Position numbers and translations under genes: made by a program. Below are positions 18,433 to 26,994 of a stretch of DNA of 64,000 bases, one piece after another; the first letter of the stretch is position 1, and each line of letters opens with the position of its first letter. The stretch is from JAWKWH01 sp041397625 (GTDB lineage Bacteria > Pseudomonadota > Alphaproteobacteria > Rhizobiales > Rhizobiaceae), in the NCBI GenBank assembly GCA_041397625.1, contig JAWKWH010000002.1:620001-684000 (forward strand), in the 5' to 3' direction. The notes below the pieces were generated by a model. It was not told where the DNA came from and ran no database searches. It worked only from the letters and a program-made list of their open reading frames with translations.

Positions 18433-18494
18433 TGTGGCGGCGATGTCGCTGTTCCATTGTTGCTGCAACACGGAATACTGATCGGAGACCTGCG

Positions 18495-19328
18495 ATGAAG
18501 ACCATTCTGGCGGTACTGCGGGGCCAAAAGGACGCGGAACGGGTGCTTGAGCGCGCCATCCCGCTGGCGCAGCAATTTTCCAGCCATCTTATCGGCTTTC
18601 ACTGCGAACCGCTGCCGGGTGCCTATTCAACCCCCGTCGGATTTCCCAGCACCGATCTTTATACCGCGGACATGGCGGTTGCCGCCGAGCGCACGGCGGA
18701 GATCAAATCGCTGTTCGACAAGGCAGCCGGCAATGCCGGCCTGTCCGCCGAATGGCGGGCAACAGAGACCTTTTCCGGCGATGCCGGCCTTTCGGCCTTG
18801 TCGAGCGCGCTTGCCTGCGACATGATTCTGGCCGGGCAGGTCGATCCGGATCTGGCGCATGCCGACGTCGCCGATCTGGAAGCGCTGCTGTTCGACAGCG
18901 GCCGGCCGGTGATCTTCGTTCCCTATGCGTCGCAGAAGCCGCGGCCTATCTCCAAGATCGTCCTCGGCTGGGATGGCAGCCGCGAGGCGGCGCGCGCGGC
19001 CTTCGACGCCCTGCCGTTGATCCTCGCCGCCGACGAGACGGAAGTGTTCACCGTCGATCCGCGCAACACGCCCAGCCAGGACGCGCCGATGGCCGGCGCC
19101 GAGATCGCCGCCGCGCTTGCGCGTCACGGCGCCAAGATCAGCGTGGAGACCGAGCCTTCCGGCGGCCTCGATGTCGGTTCGGTCATCGAGAACCGGCTGG
19201 TCGATGCCCAGGCCGACCTGCTGGTTATCGGCGCCTACGGCCATTCGCGCCTGCGCGAGCGGCTGTTCGGCGGCGTCACCCGCACGTTGCTGACCTCCAT
19301 GCCGGTGATGACGCTGATGTCGCGCTGA
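18495..19328 (+). CDS. Tandem-domain universal stress protein (UspA family)
   Basis: A 277-residue protein made of two Usp domains (about 1-140 and 150-277). The second carries the usual nucleotide-binding features KIVLGWDGSREAARA and IGAYGHSRLRERLFGGVTRTLL. Such proteins help cells survive starvation, anoxia or other stress. The ATG at 18495 follows GGAGACC. The FNR/FixK-like box upstream suggests induction under low oxygen. The downstream gene gpt starts 92 bases later. Confidence 0.9.
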   Translation: MKTILAVLRGQKDAERVLERAIPLAQQFSSHLIGFHCEPLPGAYSTPVGFPSTDLYTADMAVAAERTAEIKSLFDKAAGNAGLSAEWRATETFSGDAGLSALSSALACDMILAGQVDPDLAHADVADLEALLFDSGRPVIFVPYASQKPRPISKIVLGWDGSREAARAAFDALPLILAADETEVFTVDPRNTPSQDAPMAGAEIAAALARHGAKISVETEPSGGLDVGSVIENRLVDAQADLLVIGAYGHSRLRERLFGGVTRTLLTSMPVMTLMSR

Positions 19329-19420
19329 CCGCGAACGCGCCGCGCCAACCTTGCCATTTGCGGCGGAATCCGGCTATCGCTCTCGGCAGCAGTCGAGCGC
19401 GCGCCGGAGGAACACCGCCC

Positions 19421-19918
19421 ATGTCCCTGCCCGAGAAAGCCTTTCCCGTTTCCTGGGACCAGTTCCATCGCGATGCCCGCGCGCTTGCCTGGCGCCTTTC
19501 GGGACGCAACGAGGAATGGTCGTCGATCGTCTGCATTACGCGCGGCGGCCTGGTGCCCGCGGCCATCGTGTCGCGCGAACTCGGCATCCGCATGATCGAA
19601 ACGGTCTGTGTCGCGTCCTATCACGACTATCAGGACCAGGGTGACATCAAGGTTCTGAAGGAAGTCTCGCCCGAGCTTCTGAAGAACGACGCCGAGGGCG
19701 TGCTGATCATCGACGACCTGACCGATACCGGCAAGACCGCCGGCCTGGTGCGCGCCATGATGCCGAAAGCCCATTTCGCCACCGTTTACGCCAAGCCGAA
19801 GGGCGTGCCGATGGTGGACACCTTCGTCACCGAGGTCAGCCAGGACACCTGGATCTACTTTCCCTGGGACATGGGCTTCACTTACCAGAAGCCGATCGCC
19901 GAGGACCATCAGGGGTGA
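19421..19918 (+). CDS. gpt: Xanthine phosphoribosyltransferase
   Basis: A 165-residue enzyme of purine salvage that converts xanthine or guanine plus PRPP to the nucleotide. The PRPP-binding loop is VLIIDDLTDTGKT (residues 94-106); CITRGGLVPAAI (38-49) is the conserved second loop. C-terminal WIYFPWDMGF is typical of Gpt. RBS CCGGAGGAA precedes the ATG. The stop overlaps the GTG start of the following transporter by four bases, so the two are translationally coupled. Confidence 0.93.
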   Translation: MSLPEKAFPVSWDQFHRDARALAWRLSGRNEEWSSIVCITRGGLVPAAIVSRELGIRMIETVCVASYHDYQDQGDIKVLKEVSPELLKNDAEGVLIIDDLTDTGKTAGLVRAMMPKAHFATVYAKPKGVPMVDTFVTEVSQDTWIYFPWDMGFTYQKPIAEDHQG

Positions 19919-21162
19919 ACGAACCGGCAGGCGATGCCGGGGGCCACGCCGGCGGGCGCGCGCCCGTCACTTTCGTACTCATCGTCACCGTCATCAATAT
20001 GCTGGGCGTCGGTCTGGCTTGGCCGATCCTGCCGAAGCTGGTCGAGGAATTGTCGGGCGGCGGCGTCTCCAATGCCGCGCTCATCTATGGAATCATCGCC
20101 ACCGCCTATGCGCTTGCGCAGTTTGCGTTTTCCCCGCTCATAGGGGCGCTGTCCGACGCATGGGGGCGCAAGCCGATCCTGCTTCTGTCGCAGGCCGGCC
20201 TGTGCGTCGACTATCTGGTCATGTCGCTGGCGCCCAATCTCGCCTGGCTGGTCGCCGCCCGCATCCTGGCCGGCGTGCTCGGCGCCACGGTCACCACGGC
20301 CAATGCCTATATGGCCGATATATCGACGCCGGAGAACCGGTCGCGCAATTTCGGCTATGTCGGCGCCGCCTTCGGCGTCGGTTTCATCGCCGGCCCGCTG
20401 ATCGGCGGCGTGCTCGGCGCGATCGACCTGCGCCTGCCGTTCCTGTTCGCCGCGGTACTTATCGGCGCCAACCTCGTCTTCGGGCTGGTCGCATTGCCCG
20501 AATCGCTGCCGCCGGCCAATCGGCGGCCGTTCGGCTCGTCCGGCGTCAGCCCGTTCGGGGCACTGGCCCGTCTCGTCCGCTTCCCGATGCTGTATCCGCT
20601 GATCGCCGCACTGTTGATCACCAACATCGCGCAACGCGGGCTGGAGGCGATCTGGGTGCTTTACACCGGCTTTCGTTTTGGCTGGAGCGTGCGCGACGCC
20701 TCGTTTTCTCTGGCTTTCGTCGGCGCCATGTTCGTCTTGGCGCAGGGCTTCATGGTTGGCCCGGCCGTCGCCCGCCTTGGCGAATGGCGGGCGGTGACGA
20801 TCGGTTTTCTCACCTCCGCGCTAGCGTTGACGGCCTATGGTTTCGCAACCAGCGGATGGATGGTCTACCCGCTGATAGCCGTGCAGGTGACCGGCAACGC
20901 ACTTGCGGGCCCCGCCCTGAACGCAATCTGCTCGAAGACGGTGCCGGCCGACGAACAGGGCCTGCTGCAGGGAACCCTGTCGAGCGTCAATTCGGTGGCG
21001 ATCATCATCGGTCCGCTTGCCGCATCCGGCGTGTTCGCCGCCGTCAGCGCCACCAACCCGCTGATCGACGTGCCGGGTGCGTGGTTCCTGTTTTCGGGCC
21101 TGCTGTTTGCCGCCGGGTCGCTGCTGGTGCGTGTGGGAAACCGTCGTATTGCAGTCAAATGA
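19915..21162 (+). CDS. TCR/Tet-like MFS efflux transporter
   Basis: A 415-residue major-facilitator protein with about 12 helices. The first half has the TetA-like pattern VINMLGVGLAWPILPKLVEEL, motif A GALSDAWGRKPILLL and GFIAGPLIGGVLG. It is close to the Tet(A)/bicyclomycin drug:proton antiporters, but resistance cannot be inferred. It begins at GTG 19915, overlapping the gpt stop by four bases. The pairing with gpt could mean purine-analogue efflux, which is speculation. Confidence 0.88.
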   Translation: MNEPAGDAGGHAGGRAPVTFVLIVTVINMLGVGLAWPILPKLVEELSGGGVSNAALIYGIIATAYALAQFAFSPLIGALSDAWGRKPILLLSQAGLCVDYLVMSLAPNLAWLVAARILAGVLGATVTTANAYMADISTPENRSRNFGYVGAAFGVGFIAGPLIGGVLGAIDLRLPFLFAAVLIGANLVFGLVALPESLPPANRRPFGSSGVSPFGALARLVRFPMLYPLIAALLITNIAQRGLEAIWVLYTGFRFGWSVRDASFSLAFVGAMFVLAQGFMVGPAVARLGEWRAVTIGFLTSALALTAYGFATSGWMVYPLIAVQVTGNALAGPALNAICSKTVPADEQGLLQGTLSSVNSVAIIIGPLAASGVFAAVSATNPLIDVPGAWFLFSGLLFAAGSLLVRVGNRRIAVK

Positions 21163-21297
21163 CAGTGATATTTGCGTGGGCTACCAGAATCACCGACAAT
21201 GACTTTTCAAGTAAGCTGTTGTTTATACATGAGGGTCCAGAAATTAGGCTTGCGGCCTAATGCATCGGCGGAATTGATTTCTCGAGGCTGGAGCAGA

Positions 21298-21792
21298 TTG
21301 AAACTGATCAACCATTCCACGGCTGAGCATCTGAAGGAGCTGGCACGGCGCATGCTCGGCGGTGCGCCTGCGCATGTTCAGTCGGCGGCGCTTCCCTGGC
21401 GCATGGGCAAGGACGGCGTGGAGGTTCTGCTGGTGACCAGCCGCGAAACCGGGCGCTGGATTCTTCCCAAGGGCTGGCCCGAGAAGGGCGAGACGCTTTC
21501 CTTCGCGGCGAGGCGCGAGGCCTATGAGGAAGCCGGCATTCGCGGGCGCATCGCCGACACGTCGCTCGGCATCTATTACTACACCAAGGCCGCCGCGTCG
21601 GGCCTGGCGCGACGCTGCGAGGTCCATGTCTTCGCGCTCGAGGTCGACAAGGCCGAGAAGCGTTGGCCGGAAAAGCAGGAGCGGCACCGTTGCTGGCTGC
21701 CGCCGTCCGAGGCGGCCAAGCGCGTGGGCGAACCGGCGCTTGCCGAAATGCTCAACGATTTCAGCGTTAATCCACGGGAATCTGCCGCCTGA
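21298..21792 (+). CDS. Nudix hydrolase, diphosphoinositol/diadenosine polyphosphate type
   Basis: A roughly 164-residue Nudix protein. The Nudix box is intact, from GWPEKGETLSFAARREAYEE onwards to AGI, with the typical preceding KDGVEVLLVTSRETGRWILPK of the DIPP/Ap4A subgroup. It probably hydrolyses polyphosphorylated signalling or waste nucleotides. The start is uncertain: TTG 21298 has GGAG four bases upstream, ATG 21352 has AAGGAG twelve bases upstream, and the frame is open to 21172. I chose 21298 because it leaves an N-terminal helix of the expected length. Confidence 0.82.
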   Translation: MKLINHSTAEHLKELARRMLGGAPAHVQSAALPWRMGKDGVEVLLVTSRETGRWILPKGWPEKGETLSFAARREAYEEAGIRGRIADTSLGIYYYTKAAASGLARRCEVHVFALEVDKAEKRWPEKQERHRCWLPPSEAAKRVGEPALAEMLNDFSVNPRESAA

Positions 21793-21870
21793 CCTATCGA
21801 TGGCGGGGCTCTCCGGTTGCGCCTGTGCCCATGCCCGCGTAGAGCCCGTCTATCGATGCGGGAAGCGGAC

Positions 21871-23442
21871 ATGGCCGATACAAGCCCCGAACTGAGAAAG
21901 GCGACCCTCGACAAGGACCTCGACAAGCTCGAACGTGTCGAGGTGGCCACGATCACCGTGGCGCGCGAGCTCGCCGGCCCCGGGCTCGGCCTGCTGTTTC
22001 TGGTTTTTGCCGCGATATTTACCGCGATCTATGTCGCCGGAGAGCCGCGGGCGCTCATCATTGTTCTCGCCGCGGCGATCGGTGCCTACATGGCGCTCAA
22101 TATCGGCGCCAACGATGTTGCCAACAATGTCGGCCCGGCGGTCGGCTCCAGGGCGCTGACCCTTGGCGGCGCGCTCGTCATCGCGGCCGTCTTTGAGAGC
22201 GCCGGAGCGCTGATTGCCGGCAGCGACGTGGTCTCGACCATCTCCAAGGGCATCATCGACCCGGCGGGCGTCGCCTCGCCCGACGTGTTCGTCTGGGCGA
22301 TGATGGCGGCGCTGATCTCCTCGGCGCTCTGGGTCAATCTGGCGACCTGGATCGGCGCGCCGGTCTCCACCACCCATTCGGTGGTCGGCGGCGTGATGGG
22401 CGCCGGCATCGCCGCGGCCGGGCTCTCGGCCGTCAATTGGCCGACGATGGGCGCGATCGCCGCAAGCTGGGCGATCTCGCCGCTGCTGGGCGGGGTCATC
22501 GCGGCGCTGCTGCTGGCCTTCATCAAGAGCTTCATCATCTACACGGACGACAAGATCGCCGCGGCGCGGCGCTGGGTACCGGTGCTGATCGCGCTGATGG
22601 CCGGCTGTTTCGCCGCCTATCTGGCGATGAAGGGGCTGAAGAACGTCGTCCACCTCGACAGCGGCCAGATCATGCTTTCCGGCCTGATCACGGGCGCCAT
22701 CGCCTGGGCCCTCGTCCACCCGCTGATCCGCAGGCAGTCGAGGGGCCTGGAGAACCGCAACCAGTCGCTGCGCCGGCTGTTCCACCTGCCATTGATCCTG
22801 TCGGCGGCGCTGTTGTCCTTCGCGCACGGCGCCAACGACGTCGCCAACGCGGTCGGACCGCTGGCGGCGATCGTGCACACGGTGCAGGCCGGCGATGTGG
22901 CGACCAAGGTGTCGATCCCGGTCTGGGTGATGCTGATCGGCGCGTTCGGCATCTCCATCGGCCTCGTCCTGTTCGGGCCGAGGTTGATCCGCATGGTCGG
23001 CGAGCAGATCACCAAGCTCAATCCGATGCGCGCCTACTGCGTGGCGCTGTCGGCGGCGATCACGGTCATCGTCGCCTCGAAGCTGGGATTGCCGGTTTCT
23101 TCGACCCATATCGCCGTCGGCGCGGTGTTCGGCGTCGGCTTCTTCCGCGAATGGTACACCGCCAATTCCAAGCGCCGGCGCGTCTATATCGAACGCAAGC
23201 TGGAACGCGCCCGCTCGGCGAAGAAATCATCCAAGCAGACCGGAGCCGCGGGCGCCTCCGAATCGGTGCTCGACGAGGACGATGCGGCTGAAGGAACCGG
23301 TAACGGTATCGAGGCCTCGCGGCGCAAGCTGGTGCGCCGCGCCCATTTCACCACCATCGTGGCTGCCTGGCTCGTTACCGTACCGGCGGCGGCCCTGATG
23401 GCCGCGATCATCTTCGTCGCGCTCAACGCACTGAACGCCTGA
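21871..23442 (+). CDS. Inorganic phosphate transporter, PiT family
   Basis: A 523-residue membrane protein with the duplicated PiT signature: NIGANDVANNVGPAVGSRALTLGGAL near residue 80 and AHGANDVANAVGPLAAI near residue 335, each with the paired Asn/Asp that bind phosphate. It is an N-terminally extended form with a charged leader (RKATLDKDLDKLERVEVATI) and a long charged loop near 445-490. It imports phosphate using proton or sodium gradients. ATG 21871 follows GGAAG. Its stop lies eight bases from the stop of the convergent universal stress gene. Confidence 0.92.
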   Translation: MADTSPELRKATLDKDLDKLERVEVATITVARELAGPGLGLLFLVFAAIFTAIYVAGEPRALIIVLAAAIGAYMALNIGANDVANNVGPAVGSRALTLGGALVIAAVFESAGALIAGSDVVSTISKGIIDPAGVASPDVFVWAMMAALISSALWVNLATWIGAPVSTTHSVVGGVMGAGIAAAGLSAVNWPTMGAIAASWAISPLLGGVIAALLLAFIKSFIIYTDDKIAAARRWVPVLIALMAGCFAAYLAMKGLKNVVHLDSGQIMLSGLITGAIAWALVHPLIRRQSRGLENRNQSLRRLFHLPLILSAALLSFAHGANDVANAVGPLAAIVHTVQAGDVATKVSIPVWVMLIGAFGISIGLVLFGPRLIRMVGEQITKLNPMRAYCVALSAAITVIVASKLGLPVSSTHIAVGAVFGVGFFREWYTANSKRRRVYIERKLERARSAKKSSKQTGAAGASESVLDEDDAAEGTGNGIEASRRKLVRRAHFTTIVAAWLVTVPAAALMAAIIFVALNALNA

Positions 23443-23450
23443 TTGGCGCT

Positions 23451-23858
23451 CTACCGCAGCACGTGCACCGCGCATTTGGCGTGGCGCACCACACGGGCCG
23501 CCGTCGAGCCGATCAGGTAGTCTTCCCAGTGCGGCTTGTGAGAGGCGATGACGATGCAGTCCGCACCCTTCTCCTCGGCGATGTCGAGGATGGTGTTGGC
23601 CGCATGGCCGTGCCTGACATCGATCTCGGCATCGAGGCCGGACGCCGCCGCGACCTCCTTCAGCCTGGTTTCCGCCGAACTCTGCGTATCCTTGACGACA
23701 TCTTCGGGAATCTGCGCCGCGACGAAGGCGGGAATGTCCTCGACCACGTGAACGAGGACCGCCTTGCCACCCGCGGCGAGGACCTTCGCCGCCGCGATCA
23801 TGGAATCGATACGCTCCTGGTGGCTCAGATCGATGGGAACGACGATCTTCTTGTACAT
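23451..23858 (-). CDS. Universal stress protein (single UspA domain)
   Basis: A 135-residue Usp protein. It begins YKKIVVPIDLS, and ends with the ATP-binding-type tail IVIASHKPHWEDYLIGSTAARVVRHA. GGAGGTG seven bases before the ATG at 23858 fixes the start. It is preceded by an FNR/FixK-like box at nearly the same distance as that of the tandem-domain stress gene, so low-oxygen control of both is likely. Convergent with the PiT gene. Confidence 0.9.
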   Translation of the reverse strand: MYKKIVVPIDLSHQERIDSMIAAAKVLAAGGKAVLVHVVEDIPAFVAAQIPEDVVKDTQSSAETRLKEVAAASGLDAEIDVRHGHAANTILDIAEEKGADCIVIASHKPHWEDYLIGSTAARVVRHAKCAVHVLR

Positions 23859-23922
23859 GGGCTTGCACCTCCGCTCTATCGGTTTGTCGCTCGCAAGCCT
23901 AACGGAGGCGACCGCCGGCGCC

Positions 23923-23936
23923 TTGCCATGGATCAA
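23923..23936 (-). promoter_or_regulatory. FNR/FixK-like box upstream of second universal stress gene
   Basis: On the minus strand TTGATCCATGGCAA keeps the strong left half (TTGAT) and the terminal CAA of the FNR/FixK consensus. It lies 64 bases before the ATG at 23858. The match is weaker than the 18419 box, but the equal spacing supports it. Confidence 0.5.
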
Positions 23937-23941
23937 ACCGC

Positions 23942-24451
23942 CTATTCGGCCGCCACGAGCGCCTCGTCCACGGAGATTCCGGCGATTTCGCGCATGTTGG
24001 CGGCGATCTGCAGCACGGCGCGCGCCGCCTCCCTGCCCTTGATGTCGAAATGATCGCGGAAGAACGCGACATGCGCCGCGCCCTCGTTGAAGTGGTGCGG
24101 GGTCAGCACGGCCGAAATGACCGGCACGCCGGTGTCGAGCTGCACCCGCATCAGGGCGTCGATCACCGTGCCGGCAACGAAGTCGTGCCGGTAGATGCCG
24201 CCATCGACAACGAAACCGGCTGCGACGACCGCCTCGAAACGTCCGGTTTCAGCGAGTTTCTTGGCCATCAGCGGAATATCGAAGGATCCGGGCACCTTGA
24301 ACAGGCTGACCTCGGCTGACCCGCCGGCGGACGCATTGGCGATCTCCGCCAGGAAGCCGGCCCGGCATTTTTCCACGATGTCGGCGTGCCAGCCGGCCTC
24401 GATGAAGGCGATGTGGAGCGTTGTGTCTGATTTTTTGGTGGTTTTCATCAT
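23942..24451 (-). CDS. ribH2: 6,7-dimethyl-8-ribityllumazine synthase, type II
   Basis: A 169-residue enzyme that joins 5-amino-6-ribitylamino-uracil and dihydroxybutanone phosphate in riboflavin synthesis. Family marks are FIEAGWHADIV, the substrate loop KVPGSFDIPLMAKKLA and GFVVDGGIYRHDFV. The sequence belongs to the decameric RibH2 group known from Brucella and Mesorhizobium rather than the icosahedral type. Established knowledge: RibH2 in Brucella is under FMN riboswitch control, and an FMN riboswitch lies 91 bases upstream here. Start ATG 24451, or the adjacent ATG 24448. Confidence 0.92.
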   Translation of the reverse strand: MMKTTKKSDTTLHIAFIEAGWHADIVEKCRAGFLAEIANASAGGSAEVSLFKVPGSFDIPLMAKKLAETGRFEAVVAAGFVVDGGIYRHDFVAGTVIDALMRVQLDTGVPVISAVLTPHHFNEGAAHVAFFRDHFDIKGREAARAVLQIAANMREIAGISVDEALVAAE

Positions 24452-24542
24452 TCTGATCCATGTCTCGTTACGCTGGACGTGAATCAGGGCGCGCAATCGA
24501 AATACCGACGTGCCCGTCACCCGGGCCGGCGGCCTGCCGATT

Positions 24543-24703
24543 GTTCTCTACCATCCGGACTGTCACCGTCGGCTCCGGCCTCTCACCGGATCTGCTGACC
24601 TTCGACGCGGCCAGAACCGGCTGCGGCGAAGCGCTCGCGGGCTTCCGGATCTCCTTCGAGGTCCGATTACCGCCGGTGGGGACTTTCACCCCGCCCTGAG
24701 AAC
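24543..24703 (-). promoter_or_regulatory. FMN riboswitch (RFN element) controlling ribH2
   Basis: On the minus strand the conserved RFN core is present in order: P1 arms GTTCTC (24703-24698) and GAGAAC (24548-24543), CAGGGCGGGGTGAAAGTCCC, ACCGGCGGTAAT, AAGCCCGCGAGCG, CCGGTGAGAGGCCGG and GCCGACGGTGACAGTCCGGA. FMN binding is expected to lower ribH2 expression. The following 91 bases are GC-rich and contain a small GCCCG/CGGGC stem, but no clear terminator, so control at translation initiation is more likely. Confidence 0.96.
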
Positions 24704-24778
24704 ACTTGCAGGTGCATTAGCCGGCCGTTTCGGGCCGCTGTCAACGGCCCTCTTTCCGGTTGGGCTTGAGATGCCGCC

Positions 24779-25804
24779 TCAGCGGTAGGGCGGCGCGTAG
24801 AGAATGCCGCCGAGGTTCCAGAGCTGGTTCAGGCCACGGGCGATTCCGAGCGGGCTCGCCTCGCCGAGATTGCGGTCGAACATCTCGCCGTAATTGCCCA
24901 CCAGTTCGATCGTTTTGACCGTCCAGTCATTGGCAAGGCCAAGGTCGGCGCCAAGATTGCCGTCCACGCCGGCAAAACGCCTGACGTCCGGTTTTTCGGA
25001 TGCGGACGCCTCGCCCACATTGGCCGATGTGATGCCCATTTCCTCGGCGTTGACGAGCGCGAACAGCACCCATCTGACCAGCGTCGCCCAGTCGACGTCG
25101 TCCTTGCGCACCACCGGACCGAGCGGCTCCTTTGAGATCGTATCCGGCAGGATGATGTGTTCGTCGGTATCGGCAAGCTGCAGCCGCCAGGCGTAAAGCT
25201 GCGAGACGTCGCTGGTGACGACATTGCACTTGCCTTCCGCATAGGCCGCCAGGATATCGGCCGCGCTGCCGAGCGCGACGATCTCGAAGTCCATGTTGTT
25301 GGCGTTGAAATAGTCGGGAATGTTGGCCTCGCTGGTCGTGCCGGTCAGCACGCAGACCTTGCTGCCGGTCAGATCGAGCGAGGAGACCACGTTCATCGCC
25401 CGCGGCACCATGAAGCCCTGGCCGTCATAATAGGACACCGCCGCAAAGGTCAGGCCGAATTGAAGCTCGCGCCCGAGCGTCCAGGTCGAATTGCGCGACA
25501 AAAGGTCGATCTTGCCTTCGGCGAGCGCGGCGAAGCGGGTTTCGGCCGACAGCGGTACGTAGTCGACCCGCGTGTCGTCGGCGAAGATGGCGGCGGCGAC
25601 CGCGCGGCAGAAATCGACATCGAAACCCTGCCATGCCTCGCCGTTTCGCGCCGCAAATCCGGGCAGGTTCTCGTTGACGCCGCAGACCAGTCTGCCGCGT
25701 TCCTTCACTTCGTCGAGCGTCGCGGCGGCGGCGCCCGACGGGGCTGCAAGCGGCGCCAGAGCGGACAGGGTTACCGCCAGAAGCGGTGCAAACACCTTTT
25801 TCAT
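24779..25804 (-). CDS. AapJ/BztA-like amino acid ABC transporter binding protein (orphan)
   Basis: A 341-residue periplasmic protein: signal peptide (KKVFAPLLAVTLSALAPLA, cleavage near AAAA), then a type 3 solute-binding fold. TLDEVKERGRLVCGVNENLPGFAA, GFDVDFCRAVAAAIF and the C-terminus NLGGILYAPPYR are typical of the general L-amino-acid (Aap) and glutamate/glutamine (Bzt) binding proteins. No permease or ATPase genes are adjacent, so it must share a transporter encoded elsewhere or act as a sensor partner. ATG 25804 with GAGAGG upstream; TTG 25810 is a less likely alternative. Confidence 0.9.
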   Translation of the reverse strand: MKKVFAPLLAVTLSALAPLAAPSGAAAATLDEVKERGRLVCGVNENLPGFAARNGEAWQGFDVDFCRAVAAAIFADDTRVDYVPLSAETRFAALAEGKIDLLSRNSTWTLGRELQFGLTFAAVSYYDGQGFMVPRAMNVVSSLDLTGSKVCVLTGTTSEANIPDYFNANNMDFEIVALGSAADILAAYAEGKCNVVTSDVSQLYAWRLQLADTDEHIILPDTISKEPLGPVVRKDDVDWATLVRWVLFALVNAEEMGITSANVGEASASEKPDVRRFAGVDGNLGADLGLANDWTVKTIELVGNYGEMFDRNLGEASPLGIARGLNQLWNLGGILYAPPYR

Positions 25805-25829
25805 TGCCAATTTCCTCTCTGCGCGACCG

Positions 25830-26426
25830 CTAAAGTTTCGGTGCCTGACGCACGATGACGCGGGTGCCGACCGGCACCTGTTCGTAAAGGCTGATGACGT
25901 CCGGATTGATCATGCGGAAGCATCCCGACGACATCGCGTAGCCGATGGTCTTGGGCTGGTTGGTGCCGTGGATGCGGTAGACGGTGTCGCCCAGATAGAG
26001 CGCCCGCGCGCCGAGCGGATTGCCCGGTCCGCCGGCCATGAAGCGCGGCAGGTAGGGCTGGCGCTGGATCATCTCCGGCGGCGGCCGCCAGTCTGGCCAT
26101 TCCTGCTTGCGGCTGATCTTGTGGATGCCCTGCCATTCGAAGCCGGCGCGGCCGACGCCGACGCCGTAGCGCATGGCCCGGTCATTGCCCAGCACGTGGT
26201 AGAGGAAGCGCTCCTCGGTGTGGATAATGATGGTTCCTGCCGGCTCGTTCGTGCGGAAGAAGACCGGCTGGGGCCGGAATTTCGCCGGCAGCTTCTCCTC
26301 CGCCGCCGTCGGCACGTAGCCCGGCTGTTCCGGGATGTCGAGCTCCTTGCGCTTGGCGGCGTCGGCCAGGCTCGATGCCGCCACCACGACGAGGGCCGCA
26401 ACCGCCAATGTCTTTCGAAGACGCAT
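25830..26426 (-). CDS. L,D-transpeptidase (YkuD domain)
   Basis: A 198-residue exported enzyme that makes 3-3 cross-links in peptidoglycan or attaches proteins to it. Signal peptide at residues 1-23 (RLRKTLAVAALVVVAASSLADA). The YkuD domain runs from about 60 to 198 with HGTN (His153) and SSGCFRM (nucleophile Cys169). Many rhizobia have a dozen such paralogues. GGAG upstream of the ATG. It is followed 25 bases later by the binding-protein gene on the same strand. Confidence 0.92.
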   Translation of the reverse strand: MRLRKTLAVAALVVVAASSLADAAKRKELDIPEQPGYVPTAAEEKLPAKFRPQPVFFRTNEPAGTIIIHTEERFLYHVLGNDRAMRYGVGVGRAGFEWQGIHKISRKQEWPDWRPPPEMIQRQPYLPRFMAGGPGNPLGARALYLGDTVYRIHGTNQPKTIGYAMSSGCFRMINPDVISLYEQVPVGTRVIVRQAPKL

Positions 26427-26442
26427 GATGATACTCCGCTTG

Positions 26443-26994
26443 TCAGGCCTGCCCGCAGGGCACGTAGACCATTGTTCCGTACACGGTGCGCGCCCGTGGA
26501 TCCATCCAGCGCAACGTCAGTACGCCGCCCTCATAGGACACGACATGACGGTCCTGTGCCGTGCCCGCCGGTCCCCTGGGACCGAGATAGGTCAGCCCCT
26601 TCGAATCGGTCTTGAGGAAGATTTCGGACGGCACGGACTGGCCGAGCGCGTGCATCATCACGCCGCCGCTGGGCCCGGCGCCGATCGTATAGGGGTTGTT
26701 GCAGGCGATCTTGGCCTGTTCAAGGGTGCGGTCGCGATCCTCGTCCCGGTGATAGGAGGCAAGGCCGTAATTGCCGGGCAGCGCCGCCATGTCGATCTGG
26801 ACCGGCGGCGCGGTCTCCTTCGGCGTGGTGCCGGGCGTCAGGGTCGTGCAGGCGCCCAGCGCCACCGCCGCCGCCAGCGGCATCAGCCGCGCCGGCGCGC
26901 GCAACCGCCTTTGGAATGGAGCGCGCCTGCGAATCGCTACCCTCGCCAACCAGCCCGTCAAGCCCCGGTCTCCTCCCATGTCGTAGCTGTCCAT
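26443..26994 (-). CDS. Hypothetical exported protein with lipobox-like sequence
   Basis: A 183-residue protein not recognised. After a basic N-terminus (GWLARVAIRRRAPFQRRLRAPAR) comes a hydrophobic segment MPLAAAVALGACTT, which reads as a lipoprotein signal with Cys at about 50, though the leader is unusually long; translation may start further in. The mature part has two more cysteines (IACNNPY and VPCGQA at the C-terminus) and a segment VVSYEGGVLTLRWMDPRARTVYGTMV. It lies 16 bases upstream of the L,D-transpeptidase gene on the same strand, so a cell-wall role is possible. Confidence 0.6.
   Translation of the reverse strand: MDSYDMGGDRGLTGWLARVAIRRRAPFQRRLRAPARLMPLAAAVALGACTTLTPGTTPKETAPPVQIDMAALPGNYGLASYHRDEDRDRTLEQAKIACNNPYTIGAGPSGGVMMHALGQSVPSEIFLKTDSKGLTYLGPRGPAGTAQDRHVVSYEGGVLTLRWMDPRARTVYGTMVYVPCGQA

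Noticed and set aside
21850..23109. 419-codon minus-strand frame opposite the PiT gene
   Set aside because: Arg/Asp/His-rich shadow without any domain; the plus-strand PiT gene explains the region.
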